From NCBI GenBank assembly GCA_040507895.1, contig JBEVNX010000123.1:1-5423 (forward strand): a stretch of DNA of 5,423 bases. Direction: 5' to 3'. Below the pieces are notes generated by a model. That model saw only the letters and a program-made list of their open reading frames with translations, did no database searches and was not told the DNA's origin. Shown one piece after another: positions 1-5,423 of the stretch. Within the stretch, counting starts at the first letter, position 1. The number at the start of each line of letters is the position of its first letter. The stretch comes from JBEVNX01 sp040507895 (GTDB taxonomy: Bacteria; Desulfobacterota; Binatia; JACPRU01). The translations under genes and the position numbers were made by a program.

Positions 1-14
1 GGGTATGAGAATAG

Positions 15-188
15 GTAGTCAAGCCGGGGGCTTCGTTCATAGATGATTTGTGGGCCGACTCGCTCGACATCGTCGTGCTAGTCATGGCGCTTGAAGAAGA
101 ATACGAGATGGAGATCTCCGACGAGGATGCCGAAAAGATCAAGACCGTCGGCGATGTCGTGAACTACATCGAGGAGCACAAGAAGTGA
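15..188 (+). pseudogene. acpP: Acyl carrier protein, C-terminal part only, 5' side damaged at the window edge
   Basis: ACP carries growing acyl chains in fatty acid synthesis on a phosphopantetheine arm attached to the Ser of a D-S-L-D motif. The frame ending at the TGA 186-188 reads A-S-F-I-D-D-L-W-A-D-S-L-D, with the Ser codon at 60-62. It continues with V-M-A-L-E-E-E-Y-E-M-E-I and ends in E-E-H-K-K, so the C-terminal half of a type II ACP is clear. Upstream, the same frame has stops at 6-8 (TGA) and 12-14 (TAG), although V-K-P-x-A-S-F still matches the family. Residues that are nearly invariant differ by one base each: Gly to Trp (51-53), Thr to Ile (69-71), Glu to Val (75-77). From about 84 onward the match is normal. 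I infer sequencing or assembly error at a contig end more readily than a true pseudogene. The real gene would start left of the window. The start given here is simply the first codon after the last in-frame stop. Confidence 0.8.
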
Positions 189-203
189 GAAGAGGTCGAG
201 GAC

Positions 204-279
204 GAGCCGCGACCGACGCGGTTCGGCGCCGCGGACGGCGAGGAGCCCCGACCCAGCCCGCCCGAAACGGTCGCGGCTC
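204..279. repeat. Perfect 12-bp inverted repeat in the leader before nrdR
   Basis: The left arm at 204-215 (GAGCCGCGACCG) is an exact reverse complement of the right arm at 268-279 (CGGTCGCGGCTC), with 52 bases between them. Inside, CGCGG (217-221) and CCGCG (229-233) can form a second small hairpin with a 7-base loop. The pair lies in the 104-bp gap between the ACP stop and the nrdR start. No T-run follows the right arm, so this is not a standard intrinsic terminator. It could fold as RNA in the leader, or be a chance product of GC-rich DNA. Confidence 0.5.
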
Positions 280-292
280 TCTCTGACCGGAG

Positions 293-799
293 ATGAAATG
301 TCCCTTCTGCCGAGACCTCGAAAACAAAGTCATCGATTCTCGCCTCAGTAAAGACGGCGACATCATCCGCCGCCGGCGCGAGTGCCTGCGCTGCGAGCGG
401 CGCTTCACCACGTACGAGCGCGTCGAAGAGATGCTGCCGATGATCGTCAAGAAGGACGGTCGTCGGGAGGTCTACGAGAGGCTCAAGGTTGTCGCCGGTC
501 TCAAGAAGGCCTGCGAGAAGCGCCCCGTGAGTATGGAGCGCATCGAGCAGACCGCGGACCGCATCGAGCGCATGCTGCAGGAGCGCGGCGAAAAGGAAGT
601 CGCGAGCTCGGTGATCGGCGAGGCGATCATGAAGGCGCTCTACGACCTGGACAAGGTCGCCTACGTGCGCTTCGCCTCGGTTTACCGCTCGTTCGAAGAC
701 GTGAACGAGTTCATGCGGGAATTGAAGGATCTCATCCAATCGACGCGGGACGAAGGCGCCCCGAAAAGCGGACGCGGCAAGCGCAAGGCCCGGGTGTGA
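293..799 (+). CDS. nrdR: Transcriptional repressor NrdR (zinc ribbon plus ATP-cone)
   Basis: NrdR senses ATP/dATP and represses ribonucleotide reductase operons by binding NrdR boxes. The 168-residue protein starts M-K-C-P-F-C and has a four-Cys zinc ribbon (Cys3, Cys6, Cys31, Cys34) with the family motif R-R-R-R-E-C-L-R-C and R-F-T-T-Y-E at 38-43. An ATP-cone domain follows (about 49-138), with V-K-K-D-G-R-R-E, K-A-C-E-K-R-P-V and the signature D-K-V-A-Y-V-R-F-A-S-V-Y-R-S-F-E-D-V. The family is usually about 150-160 residues. The extra length is a basic C-terminal tail (G-R-G-K-R-K-A-R-V) that is not part of either domain. The ATG is fixed by the M-K-C-P-F-C N-terminus common to the family. 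The GGAG at 289-292 touches the start codon, which is unusually close for a ribosome binding site. The stop overlaps the proposed ribD start. I saw no NrdR-box-like site in the window, so its targets lie elsewhere. Confidence 0.97.
   Translation: MKCPFCRDLENKVIDSRLSKDGDIIRRRRECLRCERRFTTYERVEEMLPMIVKKDGRREVYERLKVVAGLKKACEKRPVSMERIEQTADRIERMLQERGEKEVASSVIGEAIMKALYDLDKVAYVRFASVYRSFEDVNEFMRELKDLIQSTRDEGAPKSGRGKRKARV
785..788 (+). promoter_or_regulatory. Ribosome binding site supporting the upstream GTG start of ribD
   Basis: AAGG lies inside the end of nrdR, 7 bases before the GTG at 796. It supports starting ribD there rather than at the ATG at 844, which has no good Shine-Dalgarno match at normal spacing. 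Confidence 0.4.
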
Positions 800-1917
800 G
801 GAGGCCGGCGGAGCCTCGGCGCGAGGCGGCCGACCTTCGCTCGATGCGCGAAGCGCTGCGGCTAGCGGAACGGGGTGCCGGCCGGACGAGCCCGAATCCC
901 GCAGTCGGCGCGGTGGTCGCGCGCGGCGGCCGCTGGGTCGGCCGCGGACATCATCGTCGCGCCGGTGGACCGCATGCCGAGGTCTTTGCGCTCCGGCAGG
1001 CGGGCACGCGGGCGCGCGGCGCCACGCTCTACGTCACGCTCGAGCCCTGCTGCCACTTCGGGCGCACTCCGCCCTGCGTGGACGCGGTTCTCGCCTCGGG
1101 TGTATCACGCGTCGTCGTCGGCTCGCTCGATCCGAATCCTCGCGTGCGCGGTCGCGGCGTCACGCGGTTACGCCGCGCGGGCTTGCGGGTCGACGTCGGC
1201 GTGCTCGAGGAGGAGTGTCGTGCGCTCAATGAGGACTACGCAAAGCATGTGACCCGCGGCCTTCCGTTCGTCGTAATGAAACTCGCCGCCACGCTCGACG
1301 GGCGCATCGCGGCGGCGAGCGGCGACTCGCGTTGGGTGACGGGTGCAGCCGCGCGGCGGCGCGTGCACGAGATGCGCAATCGCCTCGATGCCGTCGTGGT
1401 CGGCTCCGAGACCGTGCGGATCGACGATCCGGAGCTCACCTGCAGGCTGCGCGGCGGCCGGCATCCGCTACGCGTGATCCTCGACGGGCGTTTGCGCTGC
1501 CCCCACTCGGCGCGTGTCTTCACCCGCGACCCCGAGCGCACTCGCCTCTACACTCTCGCCGACGACGGCGCGAAGGCCGAGCGCTTGCGCCGGCGAGGTG
1601 TCACCGTGCGCCGCGGCGGCGGCGATCGGGCGGGGTCGCTTCGCCACGTGCTGCGGGATCTCGCCAGGGACGGAATCAAGAGCCTGCTGATCGAGGGCGG
1701 GGGAGTGCTGGCGGCTCATGCGCTGCGCGCTGGCCTCGTTGACCGCCTCGCAGTTTTCCTTGCCCCCAAGATCCTTGGCGGAGACGGCAGGCCGGTGGTC
1801 GCGCCGATGCACATCCGGCGCATGGCGGACGCTCTGTCGATCGTGGACGTGAGGCTTGAGCGGCTCGGCGCGGACCTTCTCGTCCAAGGCCGTCCCACCT
1901 TCCGAAAAACCCGATGA
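796..1917 (+). CDS. ribD: Bifunctional diaminohydroxyphosphoribosylaminopyrimidine deaminase / 5-amino-6-(5-phosphoribosylamino)uracil reductase
   Basis: RibD catalyses the second and third steps of riboflavin synthesis in the cytoplasm: deamination of the pyrimidine released from GTP, then NADPH-dependent reduction of its ribose. With the GTG start it has 373 residues, close to the family length. The N-terminal deaminase domain (about 14-150) shows T-S-P-N-P-x-V-G-A-V, the zinc motif P-H-A-E (His60, Glu62) and P-C-C-H-F-G-R-T-P-P-C (zinc Cys85 and Cys94), then D-P-N-P. The reductase domain (about 156-367) shows M-K-L-A-A-T-L-D-G-R-I-A, S-G-D-S-R-W-V-T-G, V-G-S-E-T-V-R-I-D-D-P-E-L-T, L-L-I-E-G-G-G and A-P-K-I-L-G-G. 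I chose GTG 796 because D-L-R-S-M-R-E-A-L matches the D-x-x-x-M-x-x-A-L start of the family and lies upstream of ATG 844, and because GTGA overlaps the nrdR stop in the manner of a coupled pair. ATG 844 remains possible. The frame is also open back over nrdR, but that part is a shadow. Confidence 0.95.
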   Translation: MRRPAEPRREAADLRSMREALRLAERGAGRTSPNPAVGAVVARGGRWVGRGHHRRAGGPHAEVFALRQAGTRARGATLYVTLEPCCHFGRTPPCVDAVLASGVSRVVVGSLDPNPRVRGRGVTRLRRAGLRVDVGVLEEECRALNEDYAKHVTRGLPFVVMKLAATLDGRIAAASGDSRWVTGAAARRRVHEMRNRLDAVVVGSETVRIDDPELTCRLRGGRHPLRVILDGRLRCPHSARVFTRDPERTRLYTLADDGAKAERLRRRGVTVRRGGGDRAGSLRHVLRDLARDGIKSLLIEGGGVLAAHALRAGLVDRLAVFLAPKILGGDGRPVVAPMHIRRMADALSIVDVRLERLGADLLVQGRPTFRKTR

Positions 1918-1937
1918 ACCGCTAGCATCGACGGGAC

Positions 1938-3131
1938 ATGGACTTCGACCAGATCCTCGAGGCCGTACGCAACGGTCAGATGGCGGTCGTCGTCGACGAG
2001 CGCGACGGCAGCGGTGAGCTCTCGCTCGCCGCCACGCGCATCACGCCCGAGGCCATTAACTTCATGGCGACCCACGCCCGCGGCTTGGTGTGCCTGGCGC
2101 TCACGGAGGAAAAGCTCCGCGCGCTCGGCATCCCGTTGGTGGCGGGCGAGGGCAGCGCGCGCAGAACGTTCGGCGTGTCGATCGAAGCGAAGCGAGGAGT
2201 GTCGACGGGCATTTCTGCCGCCGATCGTGCGACCACGATCCTCGCGGCCGTGGCCGAGAGCGCCACCCCCGACGATCTGGTCATGCCCGGCCACGTGCTG
2301 CCCGTGCAGGTGCGACGCGGCGGCGTGCTGTCGCGCCCGCAAATCCCGGAGGCCTCGGTCGACCTCTCTCGATTGGCGGGCATGCCTCCGATGGCCGTGA
2401 CGTGTGCGATCTTGCGTGACGACGGCGCGATCGCGCACGGCGCCGACCTCGAGGCGTTCGCCGAGCGCCACAACCTGCCGCGCGTCACGATCGAGGCTCT
2501 GGTGCGCTACCGGCTGCGCTTCGAGACGCTGGTCACACGCGTCGCTCGCTCGTCGATTCGCACGCCGGTCGGTGAGTTCGAGACGATCGCTTATCGCAGC
2601 GAGGTCGACCCTTACGAACACGTGGCGCTGGTTCGTGGCGAGGTCGCGGGAGACGAGCCGGTGGTGGTGCGCATCCACTCGCAGTGCTTGACCGGCGACG
2701 TGTTCGGGTCGCTGCGCTGCGACTGCGGAGATCAGCTGCAGCAAGCGTTCGCGCAGATCGCTCGCGAGGAGCGAGGCGTGCTGATCTATCTTCGCCAGGA
2801 AGGACGCGGCATCGGCCTCGGCAACAAGATCCGCGCCTACGCGCTCCAGGACAGAGGTCGCGACACGGTGCAGGCGAACCTCGACCTGGGCTTCAAGGAA
2901 GACTTGCGCGACTACGGGATCGCCGCGCAGATTCTCCGCGAGCTGGGCGTCTCGCGGGTCCGACTCTTGACCAACAACCCGCGCAAGATCGCCGGGCTGC
3001 AGCGCTACGGCGTCCAAGTCGTCGAGCGCATTGCGCTGGAATCGACGCCGCACGACGACAACATCGAGTATCTGCGCACCAAGCGGGAGAAGCTCGGCCA
3101 CTTCTTCAGCACGCTGCCGCTGCTCACCTGA
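1938..3131 (+). CDS. ribBA: RibBA-type fusion: degenerate DHBP synthase domain plus intact GTP cyclohydrolase II
   Basis: RibBA normally supplies both branches of riboflavin synthesis: RibB makes 3,4-dihydroxy-2-butanone 4-phosphate from ribulose 5-phosphate, and RibA (GTP cyclohydrolase II) opens GTP. The 397-residue protein has the usual fusion length. Residues about 1-200 align with RibB along their whole length (I-N-F-M-x-x-H-A-R-G-L-V-C, G-V-S-T-G-I-S-A-A-D-R, P-G-H-V-L-P, G-G-V-L-S-R, H-N-L-P-R-V-T-I-E), yet the active site is missing. The D-D-E-D-R-E-N-E-G-D loop is replaced by D-E-R-D-G-S-G-E-L-S (20-29), the metal His by Ile136, and the catalytic Glu by Ala157. Residues about 205-397 are a normal RibA: zinc Cys250, Cys261 and Cys263 in H-S-Q-C-L-T-G-D and R-C-D-C-G, R-Q-E-G-R-G-I-G-L, Tyr301 in I-R-A-Y-A-L-Q-D, Asp322 and Arg324, L-L-T-N-N-P-R-K. 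I infer a working GTP cyclohydrolase II with a non-catalytic RibB domain. ATG 1938 has a weak GGGA just upstream (1933-1936), and the gene follows ribD by 20 bp. Confidence 0.95.
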   Translation: MDFDQILEAVRNGQMAVVVDERDGSGELSLAATRITPEAINFMATHARGLVCLALTEEKLRALGIPLVAGEGSARRTFGVSIEAKRGVSTGISAADRATTILAAVAESATPDDLVMPGHVLPVQVRRGGVLSRPQIPEASVDLSRLAGMPPMAVTCAILRDDGAIAHGADLEAFAERHNLPRVTIEALVRYRLRFETLVTRVARSSIRTPVGEFETIAYRSEVDPYEHVALVRGEVAGDEPVVVRIHSQCLTGDVFGSLRCDCGDQLQQAFAQIAREERGVLIYLRQEGRGIGLGNKIRAYALQDRGRDTVQANLDLGFKEDLRDYGIAAQILRELGVSRVRLLTNNPRKIAGLQRYGVQVVERIALESTPHDDNIEYLRTKREKLGHFFSTLPLLT

Positions 3132-3161
3132 CGGGCGCCGCACAGCCGTTCGGGACGAACC

Positions 3162-3644
3162 ATGCCTCGCGAACTCATCGGCACGCTCAACGGGGCCGGC
3201 CTCCGCGTCGGCGTCGTGGTCGCCCGCTTCAACGGCTACATCACCGAGCGGCTACTCGCCGGCGCGTTGCGGGCGCTCGGTGAGGCCGGGGTGTCCGACG
3301 GCGACGTGACGATCGTGCGCGTTCCGGGGGCGTTCGAAGTCCCGCTCGCGGCCCGCGAGCTCGCCCGGGCCGGCCAGGTCGACGCGGTCGTTTGCCTCGC
3401 GGCCGTGATCCGCGGCGACACGCCGCACTTCGAGTTCGTCGCGCAGGCGGCGGCCGACGGCGTGCGCCAAGGCATGCTCGAGGCGCTGGTGCCGATGTCG
3501 TTCGGCGTGCTGACCACCAACACCGTCGAGCAGGCCGTCGAGCGCTCGAACGAGGGCCAGGGGAACAAGGGTGCCGAGGCGGTGCAAACGGCGATCGAGA
3601 TGGTGCGGGTGCAGCAGGCCATCCGCGGGGAGCGGCGCCGATGA
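3162..3644 (+). CDS. ribH: 6,7-dimethyl-8-ribityllumazine synthase
   Basis: RibH (also named ribE in some species) condenses 5-amino-6-ribitylaminouracil with 3,4-dihydroxy-2-butanone 4-phosphate to give the lumazine precursor of riboflavin, and usually assembles as pentamers or 60-mer shells. At 160 residues it has the standard length. It shows V-V-A-R-F-N (Phe23 at the substrate-stacking position), V-P-G-A-F-E-V-P-L-A at 54-63, V-I-R-G-D-T-P-H-F-E-F with the expected catalytic His89, F-G-V-L-T-T-N-T-V-E-Q-A at 114-125, and N-K-G-A-E-A near the C-terminus. Arg128 matches the phosphate-contacting Arg after the E-Q-A helix. The gene begins 30 bp after ribBA with only a weak GGGA (3152-3155) upstream, and its stop overlaps the nusB start as ATGA. 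It needs the four-carbon product that the neighbouring degenerate RibB domain seems unable to make. The final C-terminal residues (G-E-R-R-R) are basic. Confidence 0.97.
   Translation: MPRELIGTLNGAGLRVGVVVARFNGYITERLLAGALRALGEAGVSDGDVTIVRVPGAFEVPLAARELARAGQVDAVVCLAAVIRGDTPHFEFVAQAAADGVRQGMLEALVPMSFGVLTTNTVEQAVERSNEGQGNKGAEAVQTAIEMVRVQQAIRGERRR
3627..3632 (+). promoter_or_regulatory. Ribosome binding site of nusB
   Basis: GGGGAG lies inside the end of ribH, 8 bases before the nusB ATG at 3641. It is the best Shine-Dalgarno match in the window. With the ATGA overlap, it fixes the nusB start and suggests both re-initiation and independent ribosome entry. Confidence 0.55.
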
Positions 3645-4078
3645 GCCTCCGTCGCGACGGCCGCGAGCTGGCGCTGCAGGCTCTCTATCGCATCGAGCTG
3701 ACCGGGGACTCGTCGCCCGAGGCGGCCGAGCTTCTTTGGCAGCACTTCGAGGCGCCGCTTCTCGCCCGCGGCTTCGCCCTCGAGCTCGTCGATCGCGTGC
3801 TCGCCGAGCGCGGGCGCATCGACGAGTTGGTCGCCGATGCGGCGGACAACTGGAGCCTCGGACGAATCTCCCGAGTCGATCTCAGCATCTTGCGCATCGC
3901 CGCCTGCGAGCTGCTGGGCGCGAGGGACCGTGTTCCGACGAGTGTGGTGATCGACGAGGCGATCGAGATCGCTCGGCGCTATGGCGGCGAAGAGTCGTCG
4001 GAGTTTGTCAACGGCATCCTCGACCAGATCGCCGGTCGCCTCGGTGTGCGCGAGCGCCGCGACTCCTCCGAACCGTAG
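3641..4078 (+). CDS. nusB: Transcription antitermination factor NusB
   Basis: NusB binds boxA RNA together with NusE (ribosomal protein S10) and acts in antitermination of rRNA transcription. The 145-residue, mostly helical protein has the usual length. It starts with R-R-D-G-R-E-L-A-L-Q-A-L-Y-R, the arginine-rich N-terminal helix of the family. The conserved C-terminal block follows: I-S-R-V-D-L-S-I-L-R-I-A-A-C-E-L-L (76-92), V-P-T-S-V-V-I-D-E-A-I-E-I-A-R-R-Y (98-114), and S-S-E-F-V-N-G-I-L-D-Q-I-A (119-131). These are the most characteristic NusB motifs. The frame is open upstream over ribH, but the ATG at 3641 has a strong Shine-Dalgarno and gives the family N-terminus. The gene follows ribH through an ATGA overlap, a pairing found in many bacteria, and it stops with TAG, unlike the TGA of the other complete genes. 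Confidence 0.96.
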   Translation: MSLRRDGRELALQALYRIELTGDSSPEAAELLWQHFEAPLLARGFALELVDRVLAERGRIDELVADAADNWSLGRISRVDLSILRIAACELLGARDRVPTSVVIDEAIEIARRYGGEESSEFVNGILDQIAGRLGVRERRDSSEP

Positions 4079-4105
4079 CCCGGCCGGCGAGCCGACGGAC
4101 CCTTC

Positions 4106-5423
4106 ATGCCGTACGACCACAAGACCGCCGAGCCCAAATGGCAAGCGCGTTGGGAGGCGGAGAACGCCTTCGCCACCGATCTCGATCCGGCCAAGCCAAA
4201 GATCTACATCCTCGACATGTTCCCCTATCCCTCGGGCGCGGGCCTGCACGTCGGCCACTGCGAGGGCTACACCGCAACCGACGTGCTCGCCCGCTATAAG
4301 CGCGCCAAGGGCTTCCGCGTGCTTCACCCGATGGGCTGGGACGCCTTCGGTCTGCCGGCCGAGCTCTACGCTGTTCGTACCGGGGTTCATCCGGCGAAGA
4401 CCACGGCGACGGCGATCGCCAACTTCAAGCGTCAGAACCGCTCGCTCGGCTTTTCCTACGACTGGTCACGAGAGATCGACACGACCGACCCCGCCTACGT
4501 CCGATGGACGCAGTGGATCTTCCTGAAGCTCTTCGAGCGGGGCCTCGCGTACGAGGCCGTGGCGCCGATCAACTGGTGCCCCCACGATCGCACCGGCCTC
4601 GCCAACGAAGAAGTGAAGCAGGGACGCTGCGAGCGCTGCGGCACTCTCGTGGAGAAGCGGAATCTCCGCCAGTGGATCCTGCGCATCACGGCCTACGCCG
4701 ATCGTCTGCTCGCCGACCTCGACGGCCTCGACTGGCCCGAGGGCACGCGGACGATGCAGCGCGAGTGGATCGGCCGGAGCGAGGGGGCGGACATCACGTT
4801 CCGCGTGGCGGACGGCTCACCGGGTGCCGGCGAACCGATCGTCGTCTTCACGACGCGCCCCGACACGCTCTACGGCGCCACGTACGTCGTACTCGCTCCC
4901 GAGCACCCGCTGGCCGAGGTCGTGACGACGCCCGCAACACGGGCTGCCGTCGCCGCGTACCTCGCGACGGCAAGAAACAAGAGCGAGCGCGAGCGACTCG
5001 AACAGGCCAAGACCAAGACGGGCGTCGCGACCGGTGCATTCGCCGTGAATCCGGTGAACGGCGCCCGAGTACCGATCTGGATCGCCGACTACGTGCTCGC
5101 CGGCTACGGCACCGGCGCCATCATGGCGGTGCCGGCGCATGACGAGCGTGACTTCGAGTTCGCCAAGGCCTTCGACCTGCCGATCGTCTCGGTGATCGCG
5201 CCGAGAGACGGCACACCGGTCGCCGCGGACCGCCCCTTCGTCGACGATGGGCCGGGGGTCGCGATGGTGAACTCCGGGGCGCACACGGGTCTCGACTCCG
5301 ACGCCGGCAAGAAGGCCGTCGTGGAGTCGTTGAGGGCACAGGGCCTCGCCGCCCCGCGGGTGAGCTACAAGCTCCGCGATTGGATCTTCTCGCGGCAGCG
5401 CTATTGGGGGGAGCCGATCCCCA
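4106..5423 (+). CDS. leuS: Leucyl-tRNA synthetase, N-terminal half (cut by the right edge)
   Basis: LeuRS attaches leucine to tRNA-Leu and hydrolyses mischarged products. The reading frame is open for 439 codons, about half of the usual 800-870 residues, and runs off the window. The catalytic domain shows F-P-Y-P-S-G-A-G-L-H-V-G-H (39-51), carrying the HIGH-type motif H-V-G-H, and H-P-M-G-W-D-A-F-G-L-P. A zinc-ribbon insertion follows, with Cys158, Cys175 and Cys178. The editing domain (CP1) has the threonine-rich T-T-R-P-D-T at 249-254 and G-Y-G-T-G-A-I-M-A-V-P-A-H-D-x-R-D at 333-349, with Asp346 at the position that contacts the amino group of the substrate, so editing looks intact. The stretch then returns to the catalytic core with L-R-D-W-I-F-S-R-Q-R-Y-W-G. 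The KMSKS loop and anticodon-binding domain lie beyond the edge. ATG 4106 gives the family start (Y-D-H-K, then K-W-Q). It lies 27 bp after nusB and lacks a clear Shine-Dalgarno. Confidence 0.97.
   Translation, partial: MPYDHKTAEPKWQARWEAENAFATDLDPAKPKIYILDMFPYPSGAGLHVGHCEGYTATDVLARYKRAKGFRVLHPMGWDAFGLPAELYAVRTGVHPAKTTATAIANFKRQNRSLGFSYDWSREIDTTDPAYVRWTQWIFLKLFERGLAYEAVAPINWCPHDRTGLANEEVKQGRCERCGTLVEKRNLRQWILRITAYADRLLADLDGLDWPEGTRTMQREWIGRSEGADITFRVADGSPGAGEPIVVFTTRPDTLYGATYVVLAPEHPLAEVVTTPATRAAVAAYLATARNKSERERLEQAKTKTGVATGAFAVNPVNGARVPIWIADYVLAGYGTGAIMAVPAHDERDFEFAKAFDLPIVSVIAPRDGTPVAADRPFVDDGPGVAMVNSGAHTGLDSDAGKKAVVESLRAQGLAAPRVSYKLRDWIFSRQRYWGEPIP

Noticed and set aside
189..292. Intrinsic terminator or promoter after acpP
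   Set aside because: The stem has no following T-run, and no convincing -35/-10 pair is visible in this GC-rich gap.
164..739. A 191-codon open frame on the minus strand, opposite nrdR
   Set aside because: NrdR on the + strand has full-length family motifs, and the antisense translation has none.
382..795. Upstream extension of the ribD frame over nrdR
   Set aside because: The sequence here is fully explained by nrdR in another frame, and the extension is Arg/Ala-rich with no relation to RibD.
700..860. FMN riboswitch ahead of ribD
   Set aside because: ribD overlaps nrdR, leaving no room for the roughly 140-base element, and none of its conserved segments was seen there or before nrdR.
1716..3143. 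A 475-codon open frame on the minus strand, opposite ribBA
   Set aside because: Its translation is low-complexity, rich in Arg, Ala, Asp and His, and it lies opposite a clear ribBA. High GC at third positions in the real gene removes stops from the antisense frame.
4079..4105. CCGGCCGG palindrome (4080-4087) in the nusB-leuS gap as an operator
   Set aside because: An 8-base GC palindrome is common by chance at this composition, and nothing else supports a binding site.
3236..4390. A 384-codon open frame on the minus strand, opposite ribH, nusB and leuS
   Set aside because: It crosses three well-supported genes and shows no recognisable domain, so it is an antisense shadow of GC-rich coding DNA.
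1..5423. Mobile element, CRISPR, defence or toxin-antitoxin system
   Set aside because: Almost all of the sequence is covered by housekeeping genes in one direction. No repeats in tandem, transposase, integrase or att-like sites were seen.

Overview
The window is a compact, GC-rich stretch (roughly two thirds G+C by eye, with strong G/C preference at third codon positions) of ordinary bacterial chromosome, with every gene on the + strand. It reads: tail of an acyl carrier protein gene (damaged at the window edge) - nrdR - ribD - ribBA - ribH - nusB - leuS (cut by the right edge). No tRNA, rRNA, CRISPR array, insertion sequence, prophage gene or riboswitch was seen. The order nrdR-ribD-(riboflavin synthase)-ribBA-ribH-nusB, followed by leuS, recalls former Deltaproteobacteria and related GC-rich phyla (Myxococcota, Desulfobacterota, Binatota-like lineages). 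That placement is an inference from gene order and composition only.

Region by region: positions 1-188 encode the C-terminal half of an ACP, with two in-frame stops and several unusual residues that cluster toward the left edge. Positions 189-292 are a non-coding leader holding a perfect 12-bp inverted repeat. Positions 293-4078 form a tight run of five genes: nrdR and ribD overlap by GTGA, ribD and ribBA are 20 bp apart, ribBA and ribH 30 bp apart, and ribH and nusB overlap by ATGA. leuS begins 27 bp after nusB and is open to the end of the window. The spacing suggests one transcript from nrdR to leuS, with translational coupling at the two overlaps.

Functionally, RibD, the GTP cyclohydrolase II half of RibBA, and RibH supply most of riboflavin synthesis. 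NrdR is the ATP/dATP-sensing repressor of ribonucleotide reductase genes, NusB is an antitermination and rRNA-processing factor, and LeuS charges tRNA-Leu.

The main unexpected point is in RibBA. The N-terminal DHBP-synthase (RibB) domain keeps its full length and several family motifs, but it has lost the acidic R-E-N-E-G-D loop, the metal-binding His and the catalytic Glu, while the GTP cyclohydrolase II domain looks intact. The cluster also lacks the riboflavin synthase gene that usually sits between ribD and ribBA. The four-carbon substrate and the last step of the pathway must therefore be supplied from elsewhere in the genome, or in another way. I see no wholly new multi-gene system here.
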